From NCBI GenBank assembly GCA_017617805.1, contig JAFZVN010000038.1:1-38566 (forward strand): a DNA stretch of 38,566 bases, given 5' to 3'. The translations under genes and the position numbers were made by a program. Every line of letters begins with the position of its first letter. Positions within the stretch are counted from its first letter, which is position 1. The DNA is from Bacteroidaceae bacterium (lineage in GTDB: Bacteria > Bacteroidota > Bacteroidia > Bacteroidales > Bacteroidaceae). Below the pieces are notes generated by a model. The model saw nothing but the letters and a program-made list of their open reading frames with translations, had not been told where the DNA came from and did no database searches. Positions 1-7,862 of the stretch are shown here, piece after piece.

Positions 1-246
1 ACGGAAAAAAGCACGGCACGAAATTGAGATTGATGTCATGATTGTCATTGTCATGATTGTCAAAATGGTCTCGGAAACACTCGAACAACCGCCACTATAA
101 TAATAATTATATTATTTTATAGTGAGCCCAAATCCACTTCCCGAAATCGAAAATGACAAAAATGACTTTGACATTTTTGACATTGCTCCCCCAAAATCCC
201 TAAACTTGCCCTTCTAACGAATAATCATTTACCCTTTTTAACCATA
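1..246. other. Intergenic/accessory edge, no supported gene
   Basis: This stretch is AT-rich and full of short TGTCA/TGACA words (24-66 and 150-187). A plus-strand frame is open from base 2 to a TAA at 98-100, but its translation is low-complexity (repeats of Met, Ile and Val) and has no recognisable domain. It could be the tail of a gene beyond the window edge or a decayed remnant. No promoter is evident. The only clear structures are the palindrome at 93-124 and the terminator at 247-273. Confidence 0.5.
93..124. repeat. 32-bp AT-rich imperfect palindrome
   Basis: The segment begins CACTATA and ends TATAGTG, with complementary AT-rich arms that meet near the centre, so either strand could form a long hairpin. 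It follows directly on the stop of the edge frame at 98-100. It may be a weak bidirectional terminator or a transposition scar. No T-tract of normal length follows it. Confidence 0.5.
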
Positions 247-273
247 GGTGAGGATTTTTTCCTCACCTTTTTT
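247..273 (+). terminator. Rho-independent terminator
   Basis: A perfect 7-bp stem, GGTGAGG (247-253) and CCTCACC (261-267), encloses a T-rich 7-base loop and is followed by six T residues (268-273). The T-tract polarity fits termination of plus-strand transcription entering from the left edge. Confidence 0.75.
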
Positions 274-336
274 GTGGGCAGCTGTTCCCACCAACAAGGA
301 TTTTTCAGCGGAAGTTGAAAAAAAGAGGTGTGTTAC

Positions 337-367
337 TTGTTGGAGAGAAGAAAAAGATGTATCTTTG
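337..367 (+). promoter_or_regulatory. Bacteroidota-type promoter upstream of the BRO-N remnant
   Basis: TATCTTTG at 360-367 matches the Bacteroidota -7 box TAnnTTTG, and TTG at 337-339 lies 20 bp upstream in the expected -33 position. Transcription would begin near 374. It would drive the frameshifted BRO-N gene at 507-947. Confidence 0.65.
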
Positions 368-506
368 CAAATAATATCAAAACCTATGAGAATCCATCAG
401 AGCAAGAGATATGTCAACAGAAGATTTACAGAAACGGACGACCGTGATTAAAGATGGCCATCGGATTTCAGAAGCTTCACCTCGCTTAAAAAAACAACTC
501 AAAACA

Positions 507-947
507 ATGAAAACAAACAAAACAAACATTCTGATTTTCAAGAATGAGCAGTTCGGTGAAATCCGAACCATGACAGATGAGAAGGGCGAAACCTTCTTCC
601 GTAGGTAAGGACGTGGCAATGGCACTGGGATACAGCAATCCATTGAAAGCAATACGTGATCACGTCGATAATGAAGACAAGCTGGGTGAACGAATCGTTC
701 ACTCAGGTCAGAAAAGAAACGTCATCTTCATCAACGAGTCCGGTCTCCACTCTCTCATCCTCTCCTCCAAACTGGAACAGGCACGTCAGTTCAAGCGTTG
801 GGTGACAAGCGAGGTGCTGCCAGCCATCCGCAAGACCGGTCGCTACGAGATGACGCAATGGCGATTGTGGAGAACGGAGAGAGGTACAAGAATCTCATCG
901 ATAGAGGCGAAATCTGCAAAGGATACAATCTCGCTTTCAGCAGATGA
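507..947 (+). pseudogene. Frameshifted BRO-N (phage antirepressor-type) gene
   Basis: Three segments read as one BRO-N protein. The first starts at ATG 507 and runs to GETFF near 599. The frame then shifts by +1 at an extra C near 600 and continues as VGKDVAMALGYSN through LPAIRKTGRYE to 849. A -1 shift at 849 returns to the first frame, which reads DDAMAIVENGERYKNLI and stops at TGA 945-947. BRO-N domains occur in phage and mobile-element antirepressors that bind DNA. The match covers the usual N-terminal domain (a buried VGKDVAMALGY helix and the LHSLILSSKL and FKRWVTSEVLP motifs). There is no separate C-terminal domain. Two single-base shifts that cancel suggest a decayed gene. Sequencing errors or recoding are alternatives. 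An upstream promoter is intact. Confidence 0.75.
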
Positions 948-984
948 AACTAATGGGCTGATTTTATATATTATATATATGTGG

Positions 985-1860
985 TTAGTCAATGAATCGT
1001 TTGCTGAGTCCGCTGAACTCTTCGATGCGGCGATCGCGAAGGAAGGGCCACCAGCGACGTACATTCTCTGAGCGTTGGAGGTCGATGTTGATGACCTTCA
1101 CGCTTTCTTTGTTGATGGGGGCTTGATAGAGGATCTCTCCTTGAGGGCCTGCTACGAAGCTGCTGCCCCAGAACTGGATGCCGTTGGTCTGGCCGGAGGG
1201 GTCGGGCTCGTGGCCTGTACGATTCACGGCAATGACGGGAAGTCCGTTGGCCACGGCATGACCACGCTGGATTGTCATCCATGCTTCGCGCTGACGAGCC
1301 TGTTCTTCAGGTGTGTCGGACGATTCATAACCAATGGCGGTGGGGTAGATGAGGAGTTGGGCGCCTTGCAGGGCCATGAGACGTGCTCCCTCGGGGTACC
1401 ACTGATCCCAGCAAACCTGCACACCGAGGAGTCCGACGCTTGTCTGGATAGGATGGAAACCGAGGTCGCCCGGGGTGAAGTAGAATTTCTCGTAGTACGC
1501 AGGGTCATCAGGAATATGCATCTTGCGGTAGGTGCCGGCGATGGTTCCGTCACGTTCGATGACCACGGCTGTGTTGTGGTAGAGTCCTGGTGCACGCTTC
1601 TCGAAGAGCGATGTGACAATCACGATGCCTAATTCTTTGGCCAGTTTTCCGAACAGGTCTGTAGAGGGACCTGGAATGGTCTCTGCCAAATCAAAGTTCT
1701 GGGTGTCTTCCACCTGACAAAAGTAGAGCGAGTTGTGAAGCTCTTGCAACACGACCAGTTCTGCTCCCGCTGAGGCAGCTTTTCGGATGTTCTTGGCCAG
1801 ATTGGAGATGTTCGCCTCAATCTCCTTTGTGCACGTCTGTTGTATAATTCCAACTCTCAT
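985..1860 (-). CDS. aguB: N-carbamoylputrescine amidohydrolase
   Basis: A carbon-nitrogen hydrolase (nitrilase superfamily) of 291 residues that fits AguB, which hydrolyses N-carbamoylputrescine to putrescine, CO2 and ammonia in the agmatine route of polyamine synthesis. The Glu-Lys-Cys triad is visible: E40 in VVLQELHNS, K113 in YRKMHIPDD and C150 in GVQVCWDQWYPE. The C150 motif and the later GIQFWGSSFV are typical of the AguB subgroup. The frame is open upstream to 2337, but that extension runs over the divergent gene, and ATG 1858-1860 gives the normal family N-terminus MRVGIIQQ. The usual partner, agmatine deiminase (aguA), is not adjacent. The protein is cytoplasmic, with no signal peptide. 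A possible minus-strand -7 box (TAATTTTG) lies at 1900-1907. Confidence 0.9.
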   Translation of the reverse strand: MRVGIIQQTCTKEIEANISNLAKNIRKAASAGAELVVLQELHNSLYFCQVEDTQNFDLAETIPGPSTDLFGKLAKELGIVIVTSLFEKRAPGLYHNTAVVIERDGTIAGTYRKMHIPDDPAYYEKFYFTPGDLGFHPIQTSVGLLGVQVCWDQWYPEGARLMALQGAQLLIYPTAIGYESSDTPEEQARQREAWMTIQRGHAVANGLPVIAVNRTGHEPDPSGQTNGIQFWGSSFVAGPQGEILYQAPINKESVKVINIDLQRSENVRRWWPFLRDRRIEEFSGLSKRFID

Positions 1861-1949
1861 TTTGATGCTTGTTTCAATGTTTTTTGATGAATTTGGGCAC
1901 AAAATTATAAATTTTTTTCGAGATATTCTTTTATTGTTGAAAAAAATCA

Positions 1950-1957
1950 TACCTTTG
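1950..1957 (+). promoter_or_regulatory. Candidate -7 box for the sensory operon
   Basis: TACCTTTG at 1950-1957 fits TAnnTTTG and lies 42 bp before ATG 1999. A good -33 element is not obvious; the sequence upstream is T-rich. The 138-bp gap between aguB and the binding-protein gene must hold the promoters of both divergent units. Confidence 0.5.
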
Positions 1958-1998
1958 TGGCACTCGAAGCTCTTATTGGGTGTGATGAGACAAAGATT

Positions 1999-3045
1999 AT
2001 GCGACAATTGAATACATTTTTCCTGACGATTACCATGTTGATCTGCTCTGCTTTCTTGATGATGGCGAGAGCGGAGAAACCTGTGGATGCTAAGTCGCTG
2101 GAGCGTTTCAACTTCTCTACGGTTTGGAGGGCTCAGGCTGAATTCGCAGGGTATTATGTGGCCAAAGAAAAGGGCTTTTATAAAGATGTGGGGCTTGATG
2201 TGAACATCCAGCATCCCACGTTGACCAATTCTGTCTATCACCGCATGGAAACGGATGAGTGTGACGCCGGCATCTTGTCGATGATGTCTGCTATGGATTT
2301 CATCGGCAATGGCACTCCGCTGGTCAATATTCTGCAAACGTCGATGAACAGCAGCTATCTCATCGTTTCGCGAGGTGGCAAGAATCCCTTGGAAATGAAG
2401 GGGAAGCGAATCGCCATCTATCTGTCAGAACCCAACTACATGACTTTCTTCTTGGATCGCCAAAAGAAACTCAACTATCGATGGATTTATTTTATAGGTA
2501 ATATCAATGTGTTCCTTTCTGGTGGCGTGGATATGATCTCGGCCGTGAGCTACAGTGAATATCTGCTGCTGAAGCAGGCTGGTTTTGACCTGAACGAGAA
2601 GTGCATCTACCGATTCAGCGAACATGGCTACAACGTTCAGGAGAACGGTGTTTACGTGAAGCGTGCCTACTACGAGACCCACCGTGACCAGGTGAAGCGT
2701 TTTGCCGAAGCCAGCAAACGTGGATGGGAGTGGGCTGCCGCTCATCAGGAGGAGGCGCTGGACATTGTGATGAAATATGTGACACGCAACAAAGTGCAGA
2801 CCAACCGTGTGATTCAGCGTCTGATGTTGCAGGAGATTCTGCGTCTACAGGTGGATCGTGACTCGGGTAAACGTGAGTATCGTGTGCGTCCTGATATGGT
2901 GAAGCTGGCGAATGAGATGCTGAAAGTCACGAAACATATTGAACGTGACGTGACTTATGAGGAACTGATGGGAGGTGACACGCAGAGTCTCAGTATGAAG
3001 CAGCCCAAGAAGCAGGAACCCGGTAAACAACAAACCAAGAAATAA
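1999..3045 (+). CDS. NMT1/THI5-like periplasmic substrate-binding protein
   Basis: A 348-residue exported solute-binding protein. ATG 1999 was preferred to an in-frame ATG at 1957 because it begins a clean signal peptide, MRQLNTFFLTITML to about ARA at residue 24, and because 1957 overlaps the candidate -7 box. The mature N-terminus FSTVWRAQAEFAGYYVAKEKGFY is the hallmark of the NMT1/THI5/SsuA family, whose members bind pyrimidines, thiamine precursors, taurine or similar ligands. The C-terminal end is Lys/Gln-rich. No ABC permease or ATPase gene is adjacent. Instead it is followed after 11 bp by two dCache sensor genes. I infer that it feeds ligand to the sensors rather than to a transporter. 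The ligand cannot be read from the sequence. Confidence 0.85.
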   Translation: MRQLNTFFLTITMLICSAFLMMARAEKPVDAKSLERFNFSTVWRAQAEFAGYYVAKEKGFYKDVGLDVNIQHPTLTNSVYHRMETDECDAGILSMMSAMDFIGNGTPLVNILQTSMNSSYLIVSRGGKNPLEMKGKRIAIYLSEPNYMTFFLDRQKKLNYRWIYFIGNINVFLSGGVDMISAVSYSEYLLLKQAGFDLNEKCIYRFSEHGYNVQENGVYVKRAYYETHRDQVKRFAEASKRGWEWAAAHQEEALDIVMKYVTRNKVQTNRVIQRLMLQEILRLQVDRDSGKREYRVRPDMVKLANEMLKVTKHIERDVTYEELMGGDTQSLSMKQPKKQEPGKQQTKK

Positions 3046-3056
3046 CCATAGCAACC

Positions 3057-4595
3057 ATGCCGAGTATTATAACATACGTCCGCCAATCCTTATCCGCAAG
3101 GCTCAGTTTCTGGGTCTTTGTCAGCGTGGTGGTGCTCTTCATGGCTGCACTTGGCATTATGTTCCACTATTCGCGTCTGGCCGTGAAGGAGGAAGCCATT
3201 GAGAAGGCTTCGCAGACGTTGGAGGGAACCATGCTGAAGGTGGAAAACACCTTAGATGAGGTGGAAGTGGCCGCCAACAACATGAAATGGCTGGTGGAAC
3301 AGCACATGGATAATCCAGACTCCATGTTGGTGTTCAGCCGTAAGATTCTGGAGAACCATCCCAAGCTTAATGGTTGTTCCATCGCTTTCGAACCTTTCTT
3401 TTATGAGAAAGAGGGCATGTATTTCTCGGCTTACTCTTACAATGGTCCCGATTCGATAGAAACGGAGCAAGAGGGAAGCGAAATCTATGAATACTTTTAT
3501 GAGGATTGGTATCTCATCCCTCAATTGCTTGACAGGGCTGTATGGGTGGAGCCTTTCCAGGAAGACTTCACGGGTGGCGTTGAAACTCCCGATGTCATCG
3601 CCTCTTTCTGTCAACCCATTCGTGACAAGGATGGCAATAGTGTCGGCATTTTGTCGGTCGATTTGGCGCTCCAATGGTTCTCAAAGACCATCACGGAAAC
3701 CAAACCATTCCCCAACTCCTACAGCATCCTCATCGGTAAGGGTGGCACATTCCTGGTGCATCCCGATTCCACAAAATTATTCTATCAGACCATCTTTACC
3801 CCCACGTTGGAGCATCCTGACACGGCTATAACAGCTATCGGTAGGGCCATGATTGCAGGTGAAGAGGGCTACCGCTCTTTCCAGCGTGACGGTGAGACCT
3901 ACTATGTATTCTTCAGACCCTTCTCTCACACGGAATGGAGTGTCGGCATCGTCTGCTCAGAAAGGGATATTGTGGAGCCTTACAAACAGTTGCAGCAGAA
4001 CTTGATGCTCATCACGGTGATTGGTCTCCTGCTCCTGCTGTTCTTCTGTGTCCTCATCATCCGTCATAACCTGTATCCGCTCAAGCGCTTGTCAAGTTAT
4101 GCACGCCACATCTCAAGCGGAAACTTTGAGGAAACCATCCCTGACAGTAAACGCCGAGATGAGGTGGGTCATCTGGAGCATAGTTTCTCCATGATGCAGA
4201 AGTCCTTGTCTAATTACATCAATGAACTGCGCAATACGACTGACACGCTGACACAGCGTAATAACGAGCTGGTGAAAGCAAGCAAATTGGCAAAAGAAGA
4301 TGACCGTGCGAAGACGGCTGTCATCAACAATATGACCGATCAGATGGTAGAGCCAATCAACATCATCGTGAATGAAAATGAACTCATTCGCAAGGGGTAT
4401 AAGGAATTCTCGAGTGAGGAAATGGCACAACACGTGGATCGTATGCTCGAAAATACGGAGAACGTTACCCGACTGCTCAATGAGATTTTGGATGCATCAG
4501 AAAGGGCAATGGCTTATCATGCTCCTGGCGAAAATAATGCATCAACTGGTGGCGGCATCACCACAATGTCAAACCCTGAAAATGTAAAAGAATGA
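3057..4595 (+). CDS. dCache-HAMP sensor protein with degenerate kinase core
   Basis: A 512-residue membrane protein. A first transmembrane segment (about 15-36) is followed by a long periplasmic dCache-like region (about 37-315, with the motifs CSIAFEPFF and TEQEGSE), a second transmembrane segment (about 320-342), a HAMP linker (about 343-395) and a coiled DHp-like pair of helices. Where its paralogue downstream has the H-box TH427Q, this protein has TD428Q, so the phospho-acceptor His is replaced by Asp. The chain ends about 80 residues later with no HATPase domain (no N, G1 or G2 box). It therefore cannot autophosphorylate as a standard histidine kinase. It may act as a ligand sensor that dimerises with its neighbour. 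The stop overlaps the next start (ATGA), implying translational coupling. Confidence 0.85.
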   Translation: MPSIITYVRQSLSARLSFWVFVSVVVLFMAALGIMFHYSRLAVKEEAIEKASQTLEGTMLKVENTLDEVEVAANNMKWLVEQHMDNPDSMLVFSRKILENHPKLNGCSIAFEPFFYEKEGMYFSAYSYNGPDSIETEQEGSEIYEYFYEDWYLIPQLLDRAVWVEPFQEDFTGGVETPDVIASFCQPIRDKDGNSVGILSVDLALQWFSKTITETKPFPNSYSILIGKGGTFLVHPDSTKLFYQTIFTPTLEHPDTAITAIGRAMIAGEEGYRSFQRDGETYYVFFRPFSHTEWSVGIVCSERDIVEPYKQLQQNLMLITVIGLLLLLFFCVLIIRHNLYPLKRLSSYARHISSGNFEETIPDSKRRDEVGHLEHSFSMMQKSLSNYINELRNTTDTLTQRNNELVKASKLAKEDDRAKTAVINNMTDQMVEPINIIVNENELIRKGYKEFSSEEMAQHVDRMLENTENVTRLLNEILDASERAMAYHAPGENNASTGGGITTMSNPENVKE

Positions 4596-6511
4596 AAAAT
4601 CCTTTGACGAAAATACGGCATTCCTTGTCCCTGAGGCTCAGTCTCTGGATATTGTTCTTTGCTGTCGCGGTGTTTGTGGTCTCGCTGGGATTCATGTATA
4701 TCAAATCGCGTGAATATGTGCGTGAGGATGCGTTGAAGCGTGCTACGAAGGTGCTTGATAATACAGCCCTTCGTGTGACATCGATTCTGAATGAAGTGGA
4801 AATTGCCACGACCAACACGGAATGGCTTGTACGTACCCATCAGGACCCTGACTCTGTGGTGAAGTATTCTCGTCGTATCGTGGAATTGAATCCTCGATTC
4901 AATGGATGCTCCATAGCTTTTGAGCCATTTTTCTTCCCAGAAAAGGGAGAGTACTATTCCATTTATTCTGGTCATGAGTCTGATACGATTCAAACGGAAC
5001 AAGAGGGTAGCAAAGAATACAACTACTTTGATATGGACTGGTACACGGAACCCAAGCGTACCAAAGAGTCAGGTTGGATAGATCCGTTCTTTGACTTCTA
5101 TTTGGATGACGTCTATGTGCAGGAGATGATCACTTCTTATAGTAAACCCATCTTGGATCAAGAAGGACAATTTATCGGGGTAGTATCCACTGACATCTCT
5201 TTGAAGTGGCTCTCTCAAACCATGATGGAGACGCGACCCTCGGAACGATCGTACTGCTTTATGCTGGGCAAAGAGGGTAACTACTTCATTCATCCCGACA
5301 CGACAAAACTTGTATTTCAAACCATTTTCAGCGGTACAGACCCTGATCGTGATGCCGACCTTATTGACTTAGGTAATGCGATGGTGGGTGGAAAGAATGG
5401 CATGAAATCATTGACGCTCGATGGCGAGACCTGCTATGTGTTCTATCGTCACTTGGAACAGACAGGTTGGAGCATCGCCATTGTATATCCAGAAAGCGAG
5501 ATATTTAAGGGGTATAATCGTCTGTTCTACATTGTGATGGGCATCATCGTTGTTGGATTGATACTCTTGCTTATTCTATGTCGAAAAATTGTCAAAAGCG
5601 CACTTGTGCCCGTCAATCAGTTGGCTCGTCAAGCTCGCCATATCGCAGCTGGAAACTTTGATGAACGTATGGAACCGAGCGATCGCATCGATGCGGTGGG
5701 TCTGTTGCAGAACAGTTTCTGTAAGATGCAGAAGTTTATTGCTGGCTATATCAGCGATATTCAGATGATGAATAATGAAATAAAAAAGCGTAATGTCGAG
5801 TTGACAGCGGCTAATGCGCAGGCGCAGATGGCTTTGGAGAAAAAGACCGCTTTCATGCAGGATGTCACCCATCAGGTACGTACACCACTGAACATCATCA
5901 TCGGTTTCTCGCAGGTGATTCGAGATGACCACCAAGCCATTCCTGAAGAGGAGATGGAACTGATTCTCGATGCGATGGAAGAAAACTCTAAGAATATTCA
6001 AGGCATCATTCATAAGCTGCTTGCTGCGGCATACCTCGATAAGCAGAAGAGTTTGCCTAAGGACGCTGTGTATGCCTGCAATGACTTGTGCCGTGAGACG
6101 CTTGACGAGGTTAAACTCAAGTGTCCTGAAACGGTGAAAAAGGAATTCGTGACCTCCGTGCCTGATTCTTTGACGCTTCCTGCCTGCTCCAAAGCCATGA
6201 AGAAGATGTTGTTACAGATGCTTTCCAATGCCAATCAATTCACCAAGCAAGGTAGTATCACGTTGGAATGTCGTCAGAATGATGACCATACCGTTAGTTT
6301 CATCGTGACCGATACAGGTGTCGGCATTGCTGAAGAGGATCAGCAGCGCATCTTCATTCCATTCTTCAAATTGGACTACTACAGCGAGGGTTTGGGTATT
6401 GGCCTCAATCTTTGTCGTCGATGTGCAGAATTGCAGGGTGGCACGTTTGTCTGTGACCCAACCTACAAGGATGGTGCTCGCTTTATCCTCACTATGCCGC
6501 TTGATGAATAG
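4592..6511 (+). CDS. dCache-HAMP sensor histidine kinase
   Basis: A 639-residue paralogue of the preceding gene with an intact kinase core. Order: transmembrane segment (about 15-37), periplasmic dCache-like sensor (38-305; CSIAFEPFFF, TEQEGSK, SYSKPILDQEG), second transmembrane segment (about 310-332), HAMP (about 333-385), coiled coil, HisKA with H427 in DVTHQVRTPLN, then HATPase_c with LSNANQFT (N box), DTGVGIAEED (G1) and GLGIGLNLCRR (G2). There is no receiver domain and no response regulator gene in the window, so the phosphotransfer partner is encoded elsewhere. Its start overlaps the upstream stop by four bases. With the binding protein it forms a three-gene sensory operon. A weak hairpin (CATTTCC with GGAAATG) lies after the stop but has no T-tract. 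Confidence 0.9.
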   Translation: MKNPLTKIRHSLSLRLSLWILFFAVAVFVVSLGFMYIKSREYVREDALKRATKVLDNTALRVTSILNEVEIATTNTEWLVRTHQDPDSVVKYSRRIVELNPRFNGCSIAFEPFFFPEKGEYYSIYSGHESDTIQTEQEGSKEYNYFDMDWYTEPKRTKESGWIDPFFDFYLDDVYVQEMITSYSKPILDQEGQFIGVVSTDISLKWLSQTMMETRPSERSYCFMLGKEGNYFIHPDTTKLVFQTIFSGTDPDRDADLIDLGNAMVGGKNGMKSLTLDGETCYVFYRHLEQTGWSIAIVYPESEIFKGYNRLFYIVMGIIVVGLILLLILCRKIVKSALVPVNQLARQARHIAAGNFDERMEPSDRIDAVGLLQNSFCKMQKFIAGYISDIQMMNNEIKKRNVELTAANAQAQMALEKKTAFMQDVTHQVRTPLNIIIGFSQVIRDDHQAIPEEEMELILDAMEENSKNIQGIIHKLLAAAYLDKQKSLPKDAVYACNDLCRETLDEVKLKCPETVKKEFVTSVPDSLTLPACSKAMKKMLLQMLSNANQFTKQGSITLECRQNDDHTVSFIVTDTGVGIAEEDQQRIFIPFFKLDYYSEGLGIGLNLCRRCAELQGGTFVCDPTYKDGARFILTMPLDE

Positions 6512-6605
6512 CCTTTTTCTCGTCATTTCCGCTTCATTTTATGTTTTTCGTGAGGGAAATGGTAAAAAGTTAATCGGATAAGGGTGTTTTGCCATGAGAA
6601 TTTTG

Positions 6606-6613
6606 TACCTTTG
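6606..6613 (+). promoter_or_regulatory. Candidate -7 box for the aminotransferase gene
   Basis: TACCTTTG at 6606-6613 fits TAnnTTTG and lies 49 bp before ATG 6663. A TTTG at 6588-6591 is only 14 bp upstream, closer than usual, so the -33 element is uncertain. Confidence 0.55.
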
Positions 6614-6662
6614 CACTCATATTGCAATATTTTCAACGGTAAAACACTTTATCTAATTAGAA

Positions 6663-7862
6663 ATGCCTAAAATTTCCATACGAGGAACAGAGATGCCCAG
6701 TTCGCCTATCCGCAAGCTGGCTCCTCTTGCTGAAGACGCCAAGAAGCGTGGCATCAAGGTCTATCACTTGAATATCGGACAGCCCGATCTGCCCACTCCA
6801 CAGGTGGCGCTCGATGCGATCAAGAACATTGACAGAAAGATTCTGGAGTATAGTCCTTCGCAGGGCTATCGCAGTTATCGCGAAAAGCTGGTGAACTATT
6901 ATGCCAAGTATGATATTCACCTAACTGCCGACGACATCATCATCACCAGTGGTGGTAGTGAGGCTGTGCTTTTTTCATTCTTGGCTTGTTTGAATCCTGG
7001 CGATGAGATCATCGTGCCAGAACCTGCTTACGCCAACTACATGGCATTCGCCATCTCGGCTGGGGCTGTGATTCGCACGATTGCCACGACCATCGACGAG
7101 GGTTTCTCATTGCCGAAAGTGGAGAAGTTTGAGGAACTCATCAATGAGCGCACTCGTGCCATCCTCATTTGCAACCCCAACAACCCCACCGGCTATCTCT
7201 ATACACGTCGTGAAATGAATCAGATTCGCGACCTGGTGAAGAAATACGACCTTTATCTTTTCTCTGACGAGGTGTATCGTGAGTTCATCTATACAGGTTC
7301 TCCATACATTTCCGCTTGCCATCTTGAAGGAATTGAGCAGAATGTGGTGCTGATTGACTCTGTGTCGAAGCGTTACAGTGAGTGTGGTATCCGTATTGGT
7401 GCCCTGATCACAAAGAATGAAGAGATTCGTAAGGCGGTCATGAAATTCTGTCAAGCTCGTCTTTCTCCTCCACTCATTGGACAGATTGCTGCTGAGGCAA
7501 GTCTCGATGCACCTGAGGAGTATAGCCGTGACATCTATGATGAATATGTGGAACGACGCAAATGCTTGATAGATGGACTCAACCGTATTCCTGGCGTTTA
7601 TTCCCCCATTCCAATGGGTGCATTCTATACGGTGGCTAAGTTACCAGTGGATGACTGCGAGAAATTCTGTGCATGGTGCCTTTCCGACTTCAATTATGAG
7701 GGTGAGACGGTGATGATGGCTCCTGCATCGGGTTTCTATACGACGCCAGGCGCTGGTAAGAATGAAGTTCGTATTGCATACGTGTTGAAGAAGGAAGATC
7801 TTGTGAGAGCGCTCTTCGTGCTTCGCAAGGCACTTGAAGCATATCCCGGCAGAGTGGAGTGA
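6663..7862 (+). CDS. Class I/II pyridoxal-phosphate aminotransferase (aspartate aminotransferase-like)
   Basis: A 399-residue fold-type I PLP enzyme. The N-terminus has NIGQPDLPTP. The middle has SGGSEAVLF (phosphate-binding turn), CNPNNPTGYLYTRREM and the cofactor-contacting SDEVYREF. The Schiff-base lysine is K236 in DSVSKRYSECG. The C-terminal arginine motif is GKNEVRIAYVL, where the Arg would bind the substrate alpha-carboxylate. It probably exchanges amino groups between aspartate or another amino acid and 2-oxoglutarate. Exact substrate preference cannot be set from the sequence. It is cytoplasmic. Its stop overlaps the start of the following permease gene (TGATG), so the two are probably translated together although no functional link is obvious. 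Confidence 0.85.
   Translation: MPKISIRGTEMPSSPIRKLAPLAEDAKKRGIKVYHLNIGQPDLPTPQVALDAIKNIDRKILEYSPSQGYRSYREKLVNYYAKYDIHLTADDIIITSGGSEAVLFSFLACLNPGDEIIVPEPAYANYMAFAISAGAVIRTIATTIDEGFSLPKVEKFEELINERTRAILICNPNNPTGYLYTRREMNQIRDLVKKYDLYLFSDEVYREFIYTGSPYISACHLEGIEQNVVLIDSVSKRYSECGIRIGALITKNEEIRKAVMKFCQARLSPPLIGQIAAEASLDAPEEYSRDIYDEYVERRKCLIDGLNRIPGVYSPIPMGAFYTVAKLPVDDCEKFCAWCLSDFNYEGETVMMAPASGFYTTPGAGKNEVRIAYVLKKEDLVRALFVLRKALEAYPGRVE

Noticed and set aside
118-190. A short minus-strand frame reading MSKMSKSFLSF
   Set aside because: It is only about 23 codons long, repetitive, and has no supporting promoter. It may be a relic of an accessory gene but cannot be supported.
1957-1998. An upstream ATG for the binding-protein gene
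   Set aside because: It overlaps the candidate -7 box, and the 14 extra residues would precede a good signal peptide.
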